Part shown: piece by piece, positions 8,892 to 18,108 of the stretch | Layout: each line of letters starts with the position of its first letter | Numbering within the stretch: position 1 is the stretch's first letter | Assembly (NCBI GenBank): GCA_043421945.1 | Contig: JBHOGO010000004.1 | Coordinates: 1-64,000, forward strand | Direction of reading: 5' to 3' | Length of the DNA: 64,000 bases | Source of the DNA: Thaumasiovibrio sp043421945 | Lineage (GTDB): Bacteria; Pseudomonadota; Gammaproteobacteria; Enterobacterales; Vibrionaceae | Notes under the pieces: generated by a model | What the model was told of the DNA's origin: nothing | What the model saw: the letters and a program-made list of their open reading frames with translations, nothing else | The model's database searches: none | Program-made: the position numbers and the translations under genes

Positions 8892-10886
8892 ATGTCGTCT
8901 CGTAAACAACTTGCTAATGCAATTCGTGCTTTAAGCATGGATGGTGTTCAACAAGCTAACTCTGGTCACCCAGGTGCCCCAATGGGTATGGCTGATATCG
9001 CGGAAGTATTATGGCGCGATCACATGAACCACAATCCACAGAATCCAGAGTGGGCAGACCGCGACCGTTTTATTCTGTCTAACGGCCACGGCTCAATGCT
9101 GATTTACTCTCTGCTTCATCTGACAGGCTATGAGCTGTCAATTGAGGACCTGAAACAGTTCCGTCAACTGCATTCTAAAACACCAGGCCACCCAGAGTAT
9201 GGTTATGCTCCAGGTGTTGAAACGACGACTGGTCCTTTAGGTCAAGGTATCACTAATGCAGTTGGTATGGCGCTAGCAGAAAAATCACTAGGCGCACAAT
9301 TCAACCGTGAAGGTCATGACATTGTTGACCACTACACTTACACCTTCTTAGGTGATGGTTGTTTGATGGAAGGCATCTCGCACGAAGCATGTTCTTTAGC
9401 GGGTACGTTAGGTCTTGGTAAGCTAATCGCTTTCTGGGATGACAACGGCATCTCTATCGATGGCGAAGTTGAAGGTTGGTTTACTGACAATACGCAACAA
9501 CGTTTTGATTCTTACGGCTGGCACGTTATTTCTATTGATGGTCATGATAGCGACGCTATCAACACGGCTATCGAAGCTGCAAAAGCAGAAACGACGAAAC
9601 CAACGATTATCTGTTGTAAAACGATCATCGGCTTCGGTTCGCCAAACAAAGCGGGTTCACACGATTGTCACGGTGCACCACTAGGTCACGAAGAGATCGC
9701 AGCAGCACGTGAATTCCTTGGTTGGGAGCACGGTCCTTTTGAAATCCCGGCTGACATCTACGCTGAGTGGGATGCAAAAGAAGCGGGTGCGGCGAAGCAA
9801 TCTGCTTGGGAAGAGAAATTAGCGGCTTATGAAGCGGCACACCCAGAGCTAGCGGCAGAATTTAAGCGCCGTACAGCGGGTGACCTTCCTGCTGAGTTTG
9901 AAGCAAAAGCAAACGAGTACATCCAAGATCTACAAGCGAACCCTGCTTCAATTGCTTCTCGTAAAGCGTCTCAAAACGCTCTAGAAGTCTTTGGTAAGCT
10001 ACTTCCTGAATTCATGGGTGGTTCTGCTGACCTTGCTCCTTCTAACCTGACAATGTGGTCTGGTTCTAAGTCTCTAACACCAACAGATGCGTCTGGTAAC
10101 TACATTCACTACGGTGTGCGTGAGTTTGGTATGACGGCTATCATGAACGGCATGGCACTACACGGTGGCTTCGTTCCTTACGGTGCAACATTCCTCATGT
10201 TCATGGAATACGCACGTAACGCAATGCGTATGGCTGCACTGATGAAAGTGCAAAACATCCAAGTTTACACGCATGACTCAATCGGTCTGGGTGAAGATGG
10301 TCCTACGCACCAACCAGTAGAGCAAATTGCTTCTCTACGTGTTACTCCAAACATGAGCACATGGCGTCCATGTGACCAAGTTGAATCTGCGATTGCTTGG
10401 AAACATGCGATTGAGCGTAAAGATGGCCCAACGGCATTGATCTTCTCTCGTCAAAACCTTGCTCAGCAAGCTCGTGATGAAGCACAACTGGCTAACGCTG
10501 CGAAAGGTGGTTACACCCTTCTAGATTGTGAAGGCAAGCCTGAGCTAATTCTTATTGCAACAGGTTCAGAAGTTGAACTAGCTGTTGCTGCACACGCGCA
10601 ATTGACTGAAGCTGGTCACAAAGTACGTGTTGTTTCTCTACCATGTACTGACGTATTCGATGCGCAAGACGCTGAATACCGTGAGTCTGTACTTCCTTCA
10701 GACGTAACGGCACGTGTTGCTATCGAAGCTGGTATTGCGGATTACTGGTACAAGTATGTTGGCTTTGACGGTCGCATCATCGGTATGACGACGTTTGGTG
10801 AATCTGCTCCTGCAGGTGAACTATTCAAGATGTTCGGCTTCACTGTTGAGAACGTTGTTGAAACGTCAAAAGAGTTGCTTTCTTAA
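8892..10886 (+). CDS. tkt: transketolase
   Basis: 664 residues, full length. It moves two-carbon ketol units between sugar phosphates in the non-oxidative pentose phosphate pathway, using thiamine diphosphate and Mg/Ca. [11 protein letters not shown] at the N-terminus, the ThDP motif [13 protein letters not shown] near residue 155, and the pyrimidine-domain motif [14 protein letters not shown] near 465 are intact. It is followed by its own terminator and is divergent from metK. The CAGGAG site 7 bp upstream supports the start. Codon use looks optimised, as for a highly expressed gene. Confidence 0.98.
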   Translation: MSSRKQLANAIRALSMDGVQQANSGHPGAPMGMADIAEVLWRDHMNHNPQNPEWADRDRFILSNGHGSMLIYSLLHLTGYELSIEDLKQFRQLHSKTPGHPEYGYAPGVETTTGPLGQGITNAVGMALAEKSLGAQFNREGHDIVDHYTYTFLGDGCLMEGISHEACSLAGTLGLGKLIAFWDDNGISIDGEVEGWFTDNTQQRFDSYGWHVISIDGHDSDAINTAIEAAKAETTKPTIICCKTIIGFGSPNKAGSHDCHGAPLGHEEIAAAREFLGWEHGPFEIPADIYAEWDAKEAGAAKQSAWEEKLAAYEAAHPELAAEFKRRTAGDLPAEFEAKANEYIQDLQANPASIASRKASQNALEVFGKLLPEFMGGSADLAPSNLTMWSGSKSLTPTDASGNYIHYGVREFGMTAIMNGMALHGGFVPYGATFLMFMEYARNAMRMAALMKVQNIQVYTHDSIGLGEDGPTHQPVEQIASLRVTPNMSTWRPCDQVESAIAWKHAIERKDGPTALIFSRQNLAQQARDEAQLANAAKGGYTLLDCEGKPELILIATGSEVELAVAAHAQLTEAGHKVRVVSLPCTDVFDAQDAEYRESVLPSDVTARVAIEAGIADYWYKYVGFDGRIIGMTTFGESAPAGELFKMFGFTVENVVETSKELLS

Positions 10887-10910
10887 TTAAGTGGCTGATT
10901 AATTAGAATT

Positions 10911-10938
10911 AAAGCCAGGCTTCGGTCTGGCTTTTTTT
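10911..10938 (+). terminator. intrinsic terminator of tkt
   Basis: The stem AAAGCCAG / CTGGCTTT with a stable TTCG-containing loop is followed by a run of seven T shortly after the tkt stop. Confidence 0.92.
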
Positions 10939-11089
10939 GTGCCCTCTTCCAAGCTTACAAGGCAAATAATGGGGGTATCATGGTCCTTTTGTTGTTTTTA
11001 GCGACACCTTTCTTTTTTACATTTCCACAGCCAGTTGAGTGCATCCTTCATACCCAAGAAGGTAGTCGTGATGTGGTGACAGCATTGTG

Positions 11090-11450
11090 TCACTGCGTAG
11101 TTAGGGGTATTGAGGTACTAGCATGTGTATGACTAAACCCTAGCCACTGTGCACCAAGAGTCGTGAGCGCGTAGGGTAGGTCGGGGATTCTTGACCAGTG
11201 TATTAGTACACCATCCTGAGGGTTAAACCGCGAAATAGGTTCAAGGTACCAAGTGCCAGATAGTATCCAGCCTTGAAATTGGTAGTAGCGAAGATAATCA
11301 TCATTATCAGAAAATAGCCGTAATAGAGGCACTTTCCCAATGAATAGATGCCAAAGCTATGGCTAATAAGGCCCAAATAAAATAGACGAGTACTGGCTTT
11401 GCTGCCTCACTACGTGACTTTACCGGTAGAAACGAGGTGTTTTTACTCAT
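11090..11450 (-). pseudogene. small membrane protein gene with apparent 1-nt frameshift
   Basis: Two overlapping minus-strand frames look like one gene. The first, from ATG at 11450, encodes 47 residues with a transmembrane helix (about residues 18-36) and stops at 11307. The second runs open from about 11340 to 11090 and encodes 80 aromatic-rich residues. Removing one base in the GGGAAA run (minus strand of 11333-11338) would join them into a protein of about 119 residues with an N-terminal membrane anchor. No family was recognised. It could be a true pseudogene, a programmed frameshift, a sequencing error or two unrelated chance ORFs. No strong ribosome binding site is visible. Confidence 0.4.
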
Positions 11451-11600
11451 TAAAGGTACTATTTCGCATGAATCATCTATTTATTATAGTTTAAGGGTAT
11501 GAACGCTGTACTTATTCTTTATGGGTGAGTTATTTAGTGTTGATGAAATAATGAGAAGGGTCTCAGTGCTTGTATTACTTGGTTTATGTTAATGACATAA

Positions 11601-11622
11601 AACTGTGTCAAGCCTCACATTT
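11601..11622. promoter_or_regulatory. candidate CRP site upstream of epd
   Basis: TGTGT-N6-TCACA (11604-11619) matches 9 of 10 core positions of the CRP consensus TGTGA-N6-TCACA, with A/T flanks on the outside. A weaker copy, CGTGA-N6-ACACG, lies at 11625-11640. The site is centred about 73 bp upstream of the epd start. The epd-pgk operon of Escherichia coli is CRP-controlled, which supports the reading. Confidence 0.6.
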
Positions 11623-11684
11623 GACGTGATTAGCCACACGAGTTGGGGTAGAATCGATGAGCTTTTTAACCATCTATCACGGAT

Positions 11685-12737
11685 ATGACACTGAAAGTCG
11701 CCATTAACGGATTTGGCCGCATCGGACGCAGCGTATTACGCGCGTTATACGAGAGCGGTAAGCACCAACAAATTACTGTTGTTGCTATCAATGAGCTAGC
11801 TCAACCAGAAGCTATGGCCCACCTATTGCAGTATGACTCCAGCCATGGGCGTTTCGGCAAAACGGTTAGCCATGACCAAGAGCACCTTTTTATCGATCAT
11901 GGTAAAGGTGTCCTCGACTCTATCCGTATCCTTCATCTTAGTGAACTTGATTTGTTGCCTTGGCGCGATCTCGAGGTTGATATTGTCCTCGATTGTACAG
12001 GTGTGTACGGCACGAAAGAAGATGGTTTATCCCATATAAAAGCAGGTGCTGGTAAGGTGCTTTTCTCTCACCCAGCATCTCAGGATATTGATAATACAAT
12101 TATTTATGGTGTTAACGAAGAAACGTTAATGCCAGATCATACGATTGTGTCCAATGGCTCCTGTACGACGAACTGCATTGTTCCTGTCATTAAAGTATTG
12201 GATGATGCCTTTGGTATTAATTCTGGTACGATAACGACTATTCACTCAGCAATGAATGATCAACAAGTCATTGATGCTTATCACAGTGATTTACGTCGTA
12301 CGCGCGCTGCCAGTGAGTCAATTATTCCCGTTGATACCAAACTTCATTTGGGAATCGGTCGTATCTTCCCCAAATTCACCAATAAGTTTGAAGCCATTTC
12401 TGTCCGTGTGCCGACAATTAATGTCACTGCCATGGACCTGAGTGTAACAGTCAATACTAACGTCACTGTTAATGACATAAATCAAGCATTGGTTACAGCT
12501 TCACAGTGTACATTAAGTGGCATTGTGGACTACACAGAGGCACCATTGGTGTCCATCGATTTTAATCATGACCCCCATAGCGCTATTGTTGATGGCACCC
12601 AGACAAGGGTAAGCAATCAACATCTAGTGAAGATGTTGGTGTGGTGTGATAACGAGTGGGGCTTTGCGAATCGCATGTTGGATACTGCGCTTGCAATGCA
12701 TCACACTCAGGCAACCATCAAGGTTGCTGAGGCGTAA
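11685..12737 (+). CDS. epd: D-erythrose-4-phosphate dehydrogenase
   Basis: 350 residues of the GAPDH family. It oxidises erythrose 4-phosphate to 4-phosphoerythronate for pyridoxal phosphate synthesis. The NAD-binding motif [14 protein letters not shown] starts at residue 8 and the catalytic Cys lies in SNGSCTTNC near residue 155. Position directly before pgk and fbaA, and the length of about 350 rather than 331, favour Epd over GapA. It belongs with pdxJ (53.4 kb) and serA (29.9 kb), whose pathways also feed pyridoxal phosphate. Confidence 0.93.
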   Translation: MTLKVAINGFGRIGRSVLRALYESGKHQQITVVAINELAQPEAMAHLLQYDSSHGRFGKTVSHDQEHLFIDHGKGVLDSIRILHLSELDLLPWRDLEVDIVLDCTGVYGTKEDGLSHIKAGAGKVLFSHPASQDIDNTIIYGVNEETLMPDHTIVSNGSCTTNCIVPVIKVLDDAFGINSGTITTIHSAMNDQQVIDAYHSDLRRTRAASESIIPVDTKLHLGIGRIFPKFTNKFEAISVRVPTINVTAMDLSVTVNTNVTVNDINQALVTASQCTLSGIVDYTEAPLVSIDFNHDPHSAIVDGTQTRVSNQHLVKMLVWCDNEWGFANRMLDTALAMHHTQATIKVAEA

Positions 12738-12841
12738 TACTGAAATCCACGTATCTATCCATGAAGAGCTACCTCATATCGAGTTGCTCTCAAAATAGAT
12801 AGATACATTAAACTTTGGCTAACATGAGTAGAGGACACAGA

Positions 12842-14005
12842 ATGTCTGTCATCAAAATGATTGATCTTGACCTAGCAGGTAAGCGCGTATTTATCCGTGC
12901 TGATCTAAACGTTCCAGTAAAAGACGGTAAAGTAACTTCAGATGCACGTATCCTTGCATCTTTACCTACCATCAAGCGTTGCCTAGAAGCTGGCGCGAAG
13001 GTTATGGTGACATCTCACCTTGGTCGTCCTACTGAAGGCGAATACAACGAAGAGTTCTCTCTAGCACCGGTTGTTAACTACCTAAATGACGCACTAGATT
13101 GCGACGTTAAGCTGGCTAAAGATTACCTAGACGGCCTTGAGCTAAATACGGGTGAGCTTGTTGTTCTTGAGAACGTTCGTTTTAACAAAGGCGAAAAGAA
13201 GAACGAAGAAGCACTATCTAAGCAGTACGCAGCACTGTGTGACATCTTCGTAATGGATGCGTTCGGTACTGCTCACCGTGCACAAGCTTCAACACACGGC
13301 GTAGGTACTTACGCACCTGTAGCGTGTGCGGGTCCTCTTCTTGCTGCAGAGCTAGAAGCACTAGGTAAAGCAATGGACAACCCAGAGCGTCCACTTGTTG
13401 CTATCGTTGGTGGCTCTAAAGTTTCTACGAAACTAACCGTTCTTGAATCTCTTTCTAAAATCGCTGACCAACTTGTTGTTGGTGGTGGTATCGCGAACAC
13501 ATTCATCGCTGCTGAAGGTCACAACGTAGGTAAGTCGCTTTACGAAGCAGACCTTGTTGAAACTGCTCAGAAGCTAATGAAAGAGTGTGCGATTCCAGTT
13601 GCGACTGATGTTGCATGTGCTAAAGCATTCGACGAGAACGCAGAAGCTGAAATCAAGCACGTTTCTGAAGTTCAAGACGATGACATGATTTTCGATCTTG
13701 GCCCAGATTCAACAGCGGCACTTGCTGAAATCATCGGTAATGCGAAAACGATTCTTTGGAATGGCCCTGTTGGCGTATTCGAATTCAAAAACTTCGAAGC
13801 GGGTACAGCAGGTATCTCTAAAGCAATCGCTGAGTCTGCAGGTTTCTCTGTAGCGGGCGGTGGTGACACGCTAGCGGCTATCGACAAGTTCGGTATCAAA
13901 GCAGATGTTTCATACATCTCTACGGGTGGCGGTGCGTTCCTTGAGTTCGTGGAAGGTAAGGTATTACCAGCCGTTGCCATGCTAGAAGAGCGTGCAAAAG
14001 CATAA
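12842..14005 (+). CDS. pgk: phosphoglycerate kinase
   Basis: 387 residues from ATG 12842, chosen because an AGAGGA site precedes it and the length equals the Escherichia coli enzyme; a frame-open ATG at 12815 has no support. It makes ATP from 1,3-bisphosphoglycerate in glycolysis. [12 protein letters not shown] at the N-terminus binds substrate, and [13 protein letters not shown] with [10 protein letters not shown] at the C-terminus binds the nucleotide. Codon use is strongly biased, as expected for an abundant enzyme. Middle gene of the epd-pgk-fbaA group. Confidence 0.98.
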   Translation: MSVIKMIDLDLAGKRVFIRADLNVPVKDGKVTSDARILASLPTIKRCLEAGAKVMVTSHLGRPTEGEYNEEFSLAPVVNYLNDALDCDVKLAKDYLDGLELNTGELVVLENVRFNKGEKKNEEALSKQYAALCDIFVMDAFGTAHRAQASTHGVGTYAPVACAGPLLAAELEALGKAMDNPERPLVAIVGGSKVSTKLTVLESLSKIADQLVVGGGIANTFIAAEGHNVGKSLYEADLVETAQKLMKECAIPVATDVACAKAFDENAEAEIKHVSEVQDDDMIFDLGPDSTAALAEIIGNAKTILWNGPVGVFEFKNFEAGTAGISKAIAESAGFSVAGGGDTLAAIDKFGIKADVSYISTGGGAFLEFVEGKVLPAVAMLEERAKA

Positions 14006-14012
14006 TATTTTG

Positions 14013-14042
14013 AAGGTGACGTTTTTACGTCACCTTTTTTTT
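14013..14042 (+). terminator. intrinsic terminator of pgk
   Basis: A 10-bp perfect stem (AAGGTGACGT / ACGTCACCTT) with a T-rich loop is followed by eight T. fbaA downstream is therefore probably transcribed partly from its own promoter. Confidence 0.92.
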
Positions 14043-14152
14043 GATTTTTGTATATCGTTTGTGAAATGGATTTGCTTTGATTAAAATGGCGCCCAAGCAA
14101 ACGATTGCATTTTATGTGTTATCACAGACAACAAGTAAATAGGACTATTGTT

Positions 14153-15229
14153 ATGTCTAAGATCTTCGATTCCGTAAAACCTGGTGTTATTTCTGGCGAC
14201 GACGTTCAGAAAGTATTTGAAATTGCAAAAGAGCACAAATTTGCTCTTCCTGCAGTAAACGTAGTAAACACTGACTCAGTGAATGGCGTACTAGAAGCTG
14301 CTGCTAAAGTTAAAGCACCAGTTGTTGTTCAGTTCTCTAACGGCGGTGCTGGTTTCTTCGTAGGTAAAGGCCTGAAGCTTGAAGGTCAAGAAGCTCAAAT
14401 CGCTGGTGCGGTTGCAGGTGCTAAATACGTACACGCAATTGCTGAGTCTTACGGTATCCCTGTGATTCTTCACACTGACCACGCGGCTAAGAAACTACTA
14501 CCTTGGATCGACGGCCTTCTAGATGCAGGTGAAGAGTTCTTCGCACAAACTGGTAAGCCACTATTCTCTTCTCACATGATTGACCTTTCTGAAGAGTCTC
14601 TAGAAGAGAACATCGAAATTTCAGCTAAGTACCTAACTCGCATGGCGAAAATGGGCATGACGCTAGAAATCGAACTAGGTTGTACTGGTGGTGAAGAAGA
14701 CGGCGTTGATAACTCTGATATGGACGCTTCTGAGCTATACACTTCTCCAGAAGACGTTGCTTACGCTTACGAGAAGCTAGTTGCTATCAGCCCACGTTTC
14801 ACTATCGCTGCTTCTTTCGGTAACGTACACGGTGTATACAAGCCAGGTAACGTTGTACTGACTCCAACTATCCTACGTGATTCTCAAGCACACTGTGCTG
14901 AGAAATTTGGTATTGCACCAAACGCGTTGAACTTCGTATTCCACGGTGGTTCTGGTTCTACTGAAGCTGAAATCCAAGAGTCTATCGGCTACGGTGTTAT
15001 CAAAATGAACATCGATACTGATACTCAGTGGGCAACTTGGGATGGCGTTCGTGCATACGAAGCTGAAAACCGTGAGTACCTACAGGGCCAAATCGGTAAC
15101 CCTAAAGGTGAAGACGCGCCAAACAAGAAGTTCTACGATCCACGCGTATGGCTACGTGCTGGTCAAGCGTCAATGGTTGCACGTCTAGAGAAAGCATTTG
15201 CTGACCTAAACGCAATCGACGTACTATAA
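14153..15229 (+). CDS. fbaA: class II fructose-bisphosphate aldolase
   Basis: 358 residues from ATG 14153, which has an AGGA site and gives the family N-terminus MSKIFDSVKPGV; the frame extends 48 bp further upstream without support. It cleaves fructose 1,6-bisphosphate in glycolysis using zinc. The zinc-ligand segments are visible: HTDHAAKKLLPW near residue 108, FGNVHGVYKPG near 225 and FVFHGGSGS near 262. Highly biased codon use suggests high expression. Confidence 0.98.
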   Translation: MSKIFDSVKPGVISGDDVQKVFEIAKEHKFALPAVNVVNTDSVNGVLEAAAKVKAPVVVQFSNGGAGFFVGKGLKLEGQEAQIAGAVAGAKYVHAIAESYGIPVILHTDHAAKKLLPWIDGLLDAGEEFFAQTGKPLFSSHMIDLSEESLEENIEISAKYLTRMAKMGMTLEIELGCTGGEEDGVDNSDMDASELYTSPEDVAYAYEKLVAISPRFTIAASFGNVHGVYKPGNVVLTPTILRDSQAHCAEKFGIAPNALNFVFHGGSGSTEAEIQESIGYGVIKMNIDTDTQWATWDGVRAYEAENREYLQGQIGNPKGEDAPNKKFYDPRVWLRAGQASMVARLEKAFADLNAIDVL

Positions 15230-15255
15230 TTTAGTCTTCTGTCGCTAAATTAATG

Positions 15256-15284
15256 AACCCTGCCATATTGGCAGGGTTTTTTTT
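15256..15284 (+). terminator. intrinsic terminator of fbaA
   Basis: A 9-bp perfect stem (AACCCTGCC / GGCAGGGTT) with a five-base loop is followed by eight T. Confidence 0.93.
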
Positions 15285-15406
15285 GTCTAAATAATAAGAA
15301 AATGAACTATAGATATAACTGATTTGTAAAATATATTTACGCTAGAGCGTGTGTTTTGATTATCATAGCGCGAAAGTAATCGTTGATATCGTAAAGGAGT
15401 ATATCT

Positions 15407-16294
15407 ATGAGCGAAGAAACAACAGCAGGTCAAGTGGTGGTCGACACGCTTGTGCACAATGAAATTACAGAAGGGGTGCTGGACGCAGGGAACTGGGTGA
15501 TTGATAACCAAGACCTGTTAATAGGTTATGGGGTTAATATCCTCTCAGCTTTACTGATTCTTTTTATTGGTAATATTTTTGCAAAAGTCATTTCTCGTGG
15601 TGTCGCTAAGGTTCTGCGTAAGCGAGAGTTCGATCAGACGATTGTTGACTTCATCTCTGCACTTGTACGATATCTTTTGTTCACCATTGTTCTTATCGCT
15701 GCTCTCGGGCGTATCGGTGTACAAACTGCCTCTGTCGTTGCCGTCATTGGTGCCGCAGGTTTAGCTGTCGGTTTAGCACTGCAAGGGTCGCTGTCTAACT
15801 TTGCAGCTGGTGTCATTATCGTTGCATTCCGACCGTTCAAATCAGGAGACTTTGTCGAAGTCTCTGGCGTATCAGGCTCAGTAGAATCGATCCAGATCTT
15901 CTCTACTGTATTGAAGACCCCTGACAACAAAATGGTTGTGGTACCGAACGGAACTGTCATTGGTAGCCCAATCACCAACTACTCACGCCATAAAGTACGC
16001 CGTATTGACTATGTTATCGGTGTGTCTTATAACGCAGATCTTCAAAAGACGAAAGCCGTGTTGGAAGATGTCGTCGCAAAAGATCCTCGAGTGCTTAAGT
16101 CACCAGCTCCTCAAGTTGGCGTAACAGCACTGGCAGACTCTTCCGTTAACTTTGTGGTACGCCCCTGGGTCAAAACAGCGGAGTATTGGGATGTTTACTT
16201 TGATTTATTACAAGCAATCAAAGAGCGTCTCGATGAAGAGAGTATTGAAATTCCCTTCCCGCAAATGGATGTGCATGTCAACAAGCCTGAATAG
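15407..16294 (+). CDS. mscS: small-conductance mechanosensitive channel
   Basis: 295 residues. The channel opens under membrane tension to release solutes during osmotic downshock. Three transmembrane helices are visible, the third being the Gly/Ala-rich pore helix (AAGLAVGLALQGSLSNFAAG, about residues 112-131). The cytoplasmic beta domain follows, with FRPFKSGDFVEVSG, and the length is close to the 286 residues of Escherichia coli MscS. An AAAGGAG site precedes the ATG. The fbaA-mscS order is ancestral, but its usual right-hand neighbour argO is displaced by the Tad locus. Confidence 0.96.
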   Translation: MSEETTAGQVVVDTLVHNEITEGVLDAGNWVIDNQDLLIGYGVNILSALLILFIGNIFAKVISRGVAKVLRKREFDQTIVDFISALVRYLLFTIVLIAALGRIGVQTASVVAVIGAAGLAVGLALQGSLSNFAAGVIIVAFRPFKSGDFVEVSGVSGSVESIQIFSTVLKTPDNKMVVVPNGTVIGSPITNYSRHKVRRIDYVIGVSYNADLQKTKAVLEDVVAKDPRVLKSPAPQVGVTALADSSVNFVVRPWVKTAEYWDVYFDLLQAIKERLDEESIEIPFPQMDVHVNKPE

Positions 16295-16332
16295 GCGGTC
16301 GACTAAAAAATCACACTTCTTATGAGTAATTG

Positions 16333-16357
16333 AAAGGCACCCTAGGGTGCCTTTTTT
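16333..16357 (+). terminator. intrinsic terminator of mscS
   Basis: The stem AAAGGCACCC / GGGTGCCTTT with a minimal loop is followed by T residues. It insulates mscS from the Tad operon. Confidence 0.92.
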
Positions 16358-16600
16358 GACATATCACTGATGCATTTTTGATACAAAACGATACTTTTTT
16401 GATACTTTTTTGATACGCGATCAATAGGTGGTGTGAATGTCTTGTAAATATATATTTATACGCTATAACTATAAATGCTGGATAAAGATCACAATTTTGT
16501 TTATGCACACAGTTGTTTTTATACCGGCCTAGATCACGTGGATGACTGCGAAGCAGTCAATGTTGTATGTCAGGTTACTGGCAATAATGAGGGATTTAAT
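16358..16600 (+). promoter_or_regulatory. leader and promoter region of the flp-tad operon
   Basis: AT-rich region upstream of flp. It contains repeated TTTTTTGATAC units (16372-16418), a perfect 6-bp hairpin GACTGC-GAA-GCAGTC (16544-16558) and an isolated half-site ATCACA near 16488. No promoter could be assigned with confidence. The region differs in texture from the neighbouring core genes. Confidence 0.45.
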
Positions 16601-16831
16601 ATGTCTATCTTTAATCAAATTGGTACAAAATTAATTTCAATCACTGAAGCGTTTAAAAATGATGAGCGCGGTGTGACAGCCATTGAATATGCAGTGATTG
16701 CGGTAGCAGTCGCTGCGGTTGTTCTCGCTGTCTTTGGTTCCGGTGCTGATAATCCCCTTCAATCGGCGCTAACGGAGGCAATGGATACCGTTGCAGGTCA
16801 AGTGACGACAGCTGAGGAGACGACACCTTAG
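16601..16831 (+). CDS. flp: Flp-type pilin subunit
   Basis: 76 residues from ATG 16601, which has a GAGGGA site 7 bp upstream; the frame is open further upstream but without support. This is the major subunit of the Flp (type IVb) pilus, used for surface adhesion and biofilm. The prepilin cleavage site is visible as ERG|VTAIEYAVIA, with Glu at +5 and Tyr at +6 as in the Flp motif, followed by a hydrophobic helix. It is the first gene of the tad operon, and its peptidase lies 10 bp downstream. Confidence 0.95.
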   Translation: MSIFNQIGTKLISITEAFKNDERGVTAIEYAVIAVAVAAVVLAVFGSGADNPLQSALTEAMDTVAGQVTTAEETTP

Positions 16832-16841
16832 ATTAAAGGTA

Positions 16842-17291
16842 GTGCTTGGTAACGAGGTGTCTTTGTATCTACTGTTTATCGTTACTATCACTTTGTGTTG
16901 GTTAGACATTCGACACCGTAAGCTTCCGAATGTATGGGTGCTTGTATTATTTCTAATCTGTCTATTGATCAACGTTCAGTTCAACATTGGGCTGAACGTG
17001 TTGATTGGGGCTAGCGTTGTCTTTGCTGTGGGTGTGCTGCTGTTTGTATGGCGTATTGTTGCGGCAGGCGATGTGAAATTACTTATAGCTTACAGTATTG
17101 CTATTTCAGCAGATCTTATGGTTCCGACTTTAATACTCATGGCATTGCTGGGTGGCGTTGTCTCTTCAGTGCTTTTTCTATGGGCATGGAAGACGAGTCA
17201 GATTGACCAGTTAAAGCTGCGGGGTGTGCCTTATGGGGTTCCAATCGCTTTGGCTGGTTTTACTGGAGTGATGCTTTCAATGTATAGCTAA
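16842..17291 (+). CDS. tadV: Flp prepilin peptidase (TadV/CpaA)
   Basis: 149 residues, an A24-family aspartic peptidase lacking the N-terminal methylase domain, as is normal for TadV. It cleaves Flp pilin and the TadE/TadF pseudopilins in the inner membrane. Multiple transmembrane helices carry the first active-site Asp in WLDIRHRKLPN and the second in AAGDVKLLIAY (GDxK). The start is uncertain: GTG at 16842 is poorly spaced from AAAGG, and GTG at 16857 is possible. Confidence 0.9.
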   Translation: MLGNEVSLYLLFIVTITLCWLDIRHRKLPNVWVLVLFLICLLINVQFNIGLNVLIGASVVFAVGVLLFVWRIVAAGDVKLLIAYSIAISADLMVPTLILMALLGGVVSSVLFLWAWKTSQIDQLKLRGVPYGVPIALAGFTGVMLSMYS

Positions 17292-17302
17292 TCGAGGTGC
17301 TC

Positions 17303-18097
17303 GTGGGACAAAAAGTCATTTTGTTAGTCGCGTTTCTTGCAATCGGCGTTGGTGTGTACGGCTTAACGGGGAATTTATTTAAACAGCCCATGCCACCACC
17401 AGAAAGGGTTGAAATTGAGCAATCCCCCCGTATTGAGCAAGTTTTAGTATGGGCGTTTACTCGTGACATTGACACTAAAGAGGTTGTTTCTGTACAGGAT
17501 GTCGAGAGACTTCAGGTACCTGAGAATGATGCGATACGAAACCAATGGCTATTGGCTTCAGAACCTAAGCCCGCTATCGAGCCAGGTTCAGTGGTGCGTT
17601 CTTCGCTGAATGCAGGGCAGCCTTTTAAGTCTTCACTTGTTGTGGCGCCTAATTCCCCAGAGTTCATCGATCTCATTATTACTCCTGGCTATATTCCTTA
17701 TTCTTACCTTGCTAACACTGAAGCCGTATATGGCGGACTGATTAAGGTGGGAGATTTTGTTGATATCGTGAGCTTGACGTCTTTAAAGCAGAATCTTGCA
17801 CATGGTGAGGTCATGACCGATTTCCGTGGTGTTACGGTGAATCCTTTGCTGATCCGACGTAGAGTTTTACAAGTCGAGGCGCCGACATTAGAAGGTAAAG
17901 CAAGAACAGAGGTTAATGTTGTTCTTGAGCTAACCAAAGAAGACGTTGCTAAAATGGTCATTGCCAAACGTATCGGATTGCTTGAATTACATAAGTCTAT
18001 GTCTGCAGACTCTCAACACCATGCAGACACAGGGGACGTATTACCTGATTTCTTTTCTGTCACTGAATTACGTGGCAATGCGCGATCGATTAACTAA
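17303..18097 (+). CDS. rcpC: Flp pilus assembly protein CpaB/RcpC
   Basis: About 264 residues. GTG at 17303 is preferred because GAGG lies 5 bp upstream; GTG at 17297 is also in frame. A single N-terminal hydrophobic segment (GQKVILLVAFLAIGVGVYGL) is followed by a periplasmic SAF/beta-clip domain that in this family may bind peptidoglycan and regulate the secretin. The segment YIPYSYL...GGLIKVGDFVDIV is typical of CpaB/RcpC. It lies between tadV and the secretin gene, the standard order. Confidence 0.9.
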   Translation: MGQKVILLVAFLAIGVGVYGLTGNLFKQPMPPPERVEIEQSPRIEQVLVWAFTRDIDTKEVVSVQDVERLQVPENDAIRNQWLLASEPKPAIEPGSVVRSSLNAGQPFKSSLVVAPNSPEFIDLIITPGYIPYSYLANTEAVYGGLIKVGDFVDIVSLTSLKQNLAHGEVMTDFRGVTVNPLLIRRRVLQVEAPTLEGKARTEVNVVLELTKEDVAKMVIAKRIGLLELHKSMSADSQHHADTGDVLPDFFSVTELRGNARSIN

Positions 18098-18108
18098 GGA
18101 TGTACGCG

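Larger units (their letters stand above)
10939..11684. other. long tkt-epd intergenic region
   Basis: About 745 bp separate tkt from epd. The middle holds the apparent remains of a small minus-strand gene, described separately, and the right end holds a CRP-like site and the epd promoter. A 50-codon plus-strand ORF (10979-11131) is present but not supported. Confidence 0.6.

Noticed and set aside
10979..11131. 50-codon plus-strand ORF with a hydrophobic start after tkt
   Set aside because: No ribosome binding site, follows a terminator, partly overlaps the minus-strand broken gene; hydrophobicity comes from a T-rich stretch.
16430..16495. TGTGA and ATCACA half-sites suggesting CRP sites upstream of flp
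   Set aside because: Neither half has a matching partner at the correct spacing (2-3 of 5 bases), so they are not convincing.
16475..16600. Upstream extension of the flp reading frame (42 codons)
   Set aside because: The extension has no ribosome binding site and would place the prepilin motif far from the N-terminus, whereas ATG 16601 has a strong site and normal pilin length.
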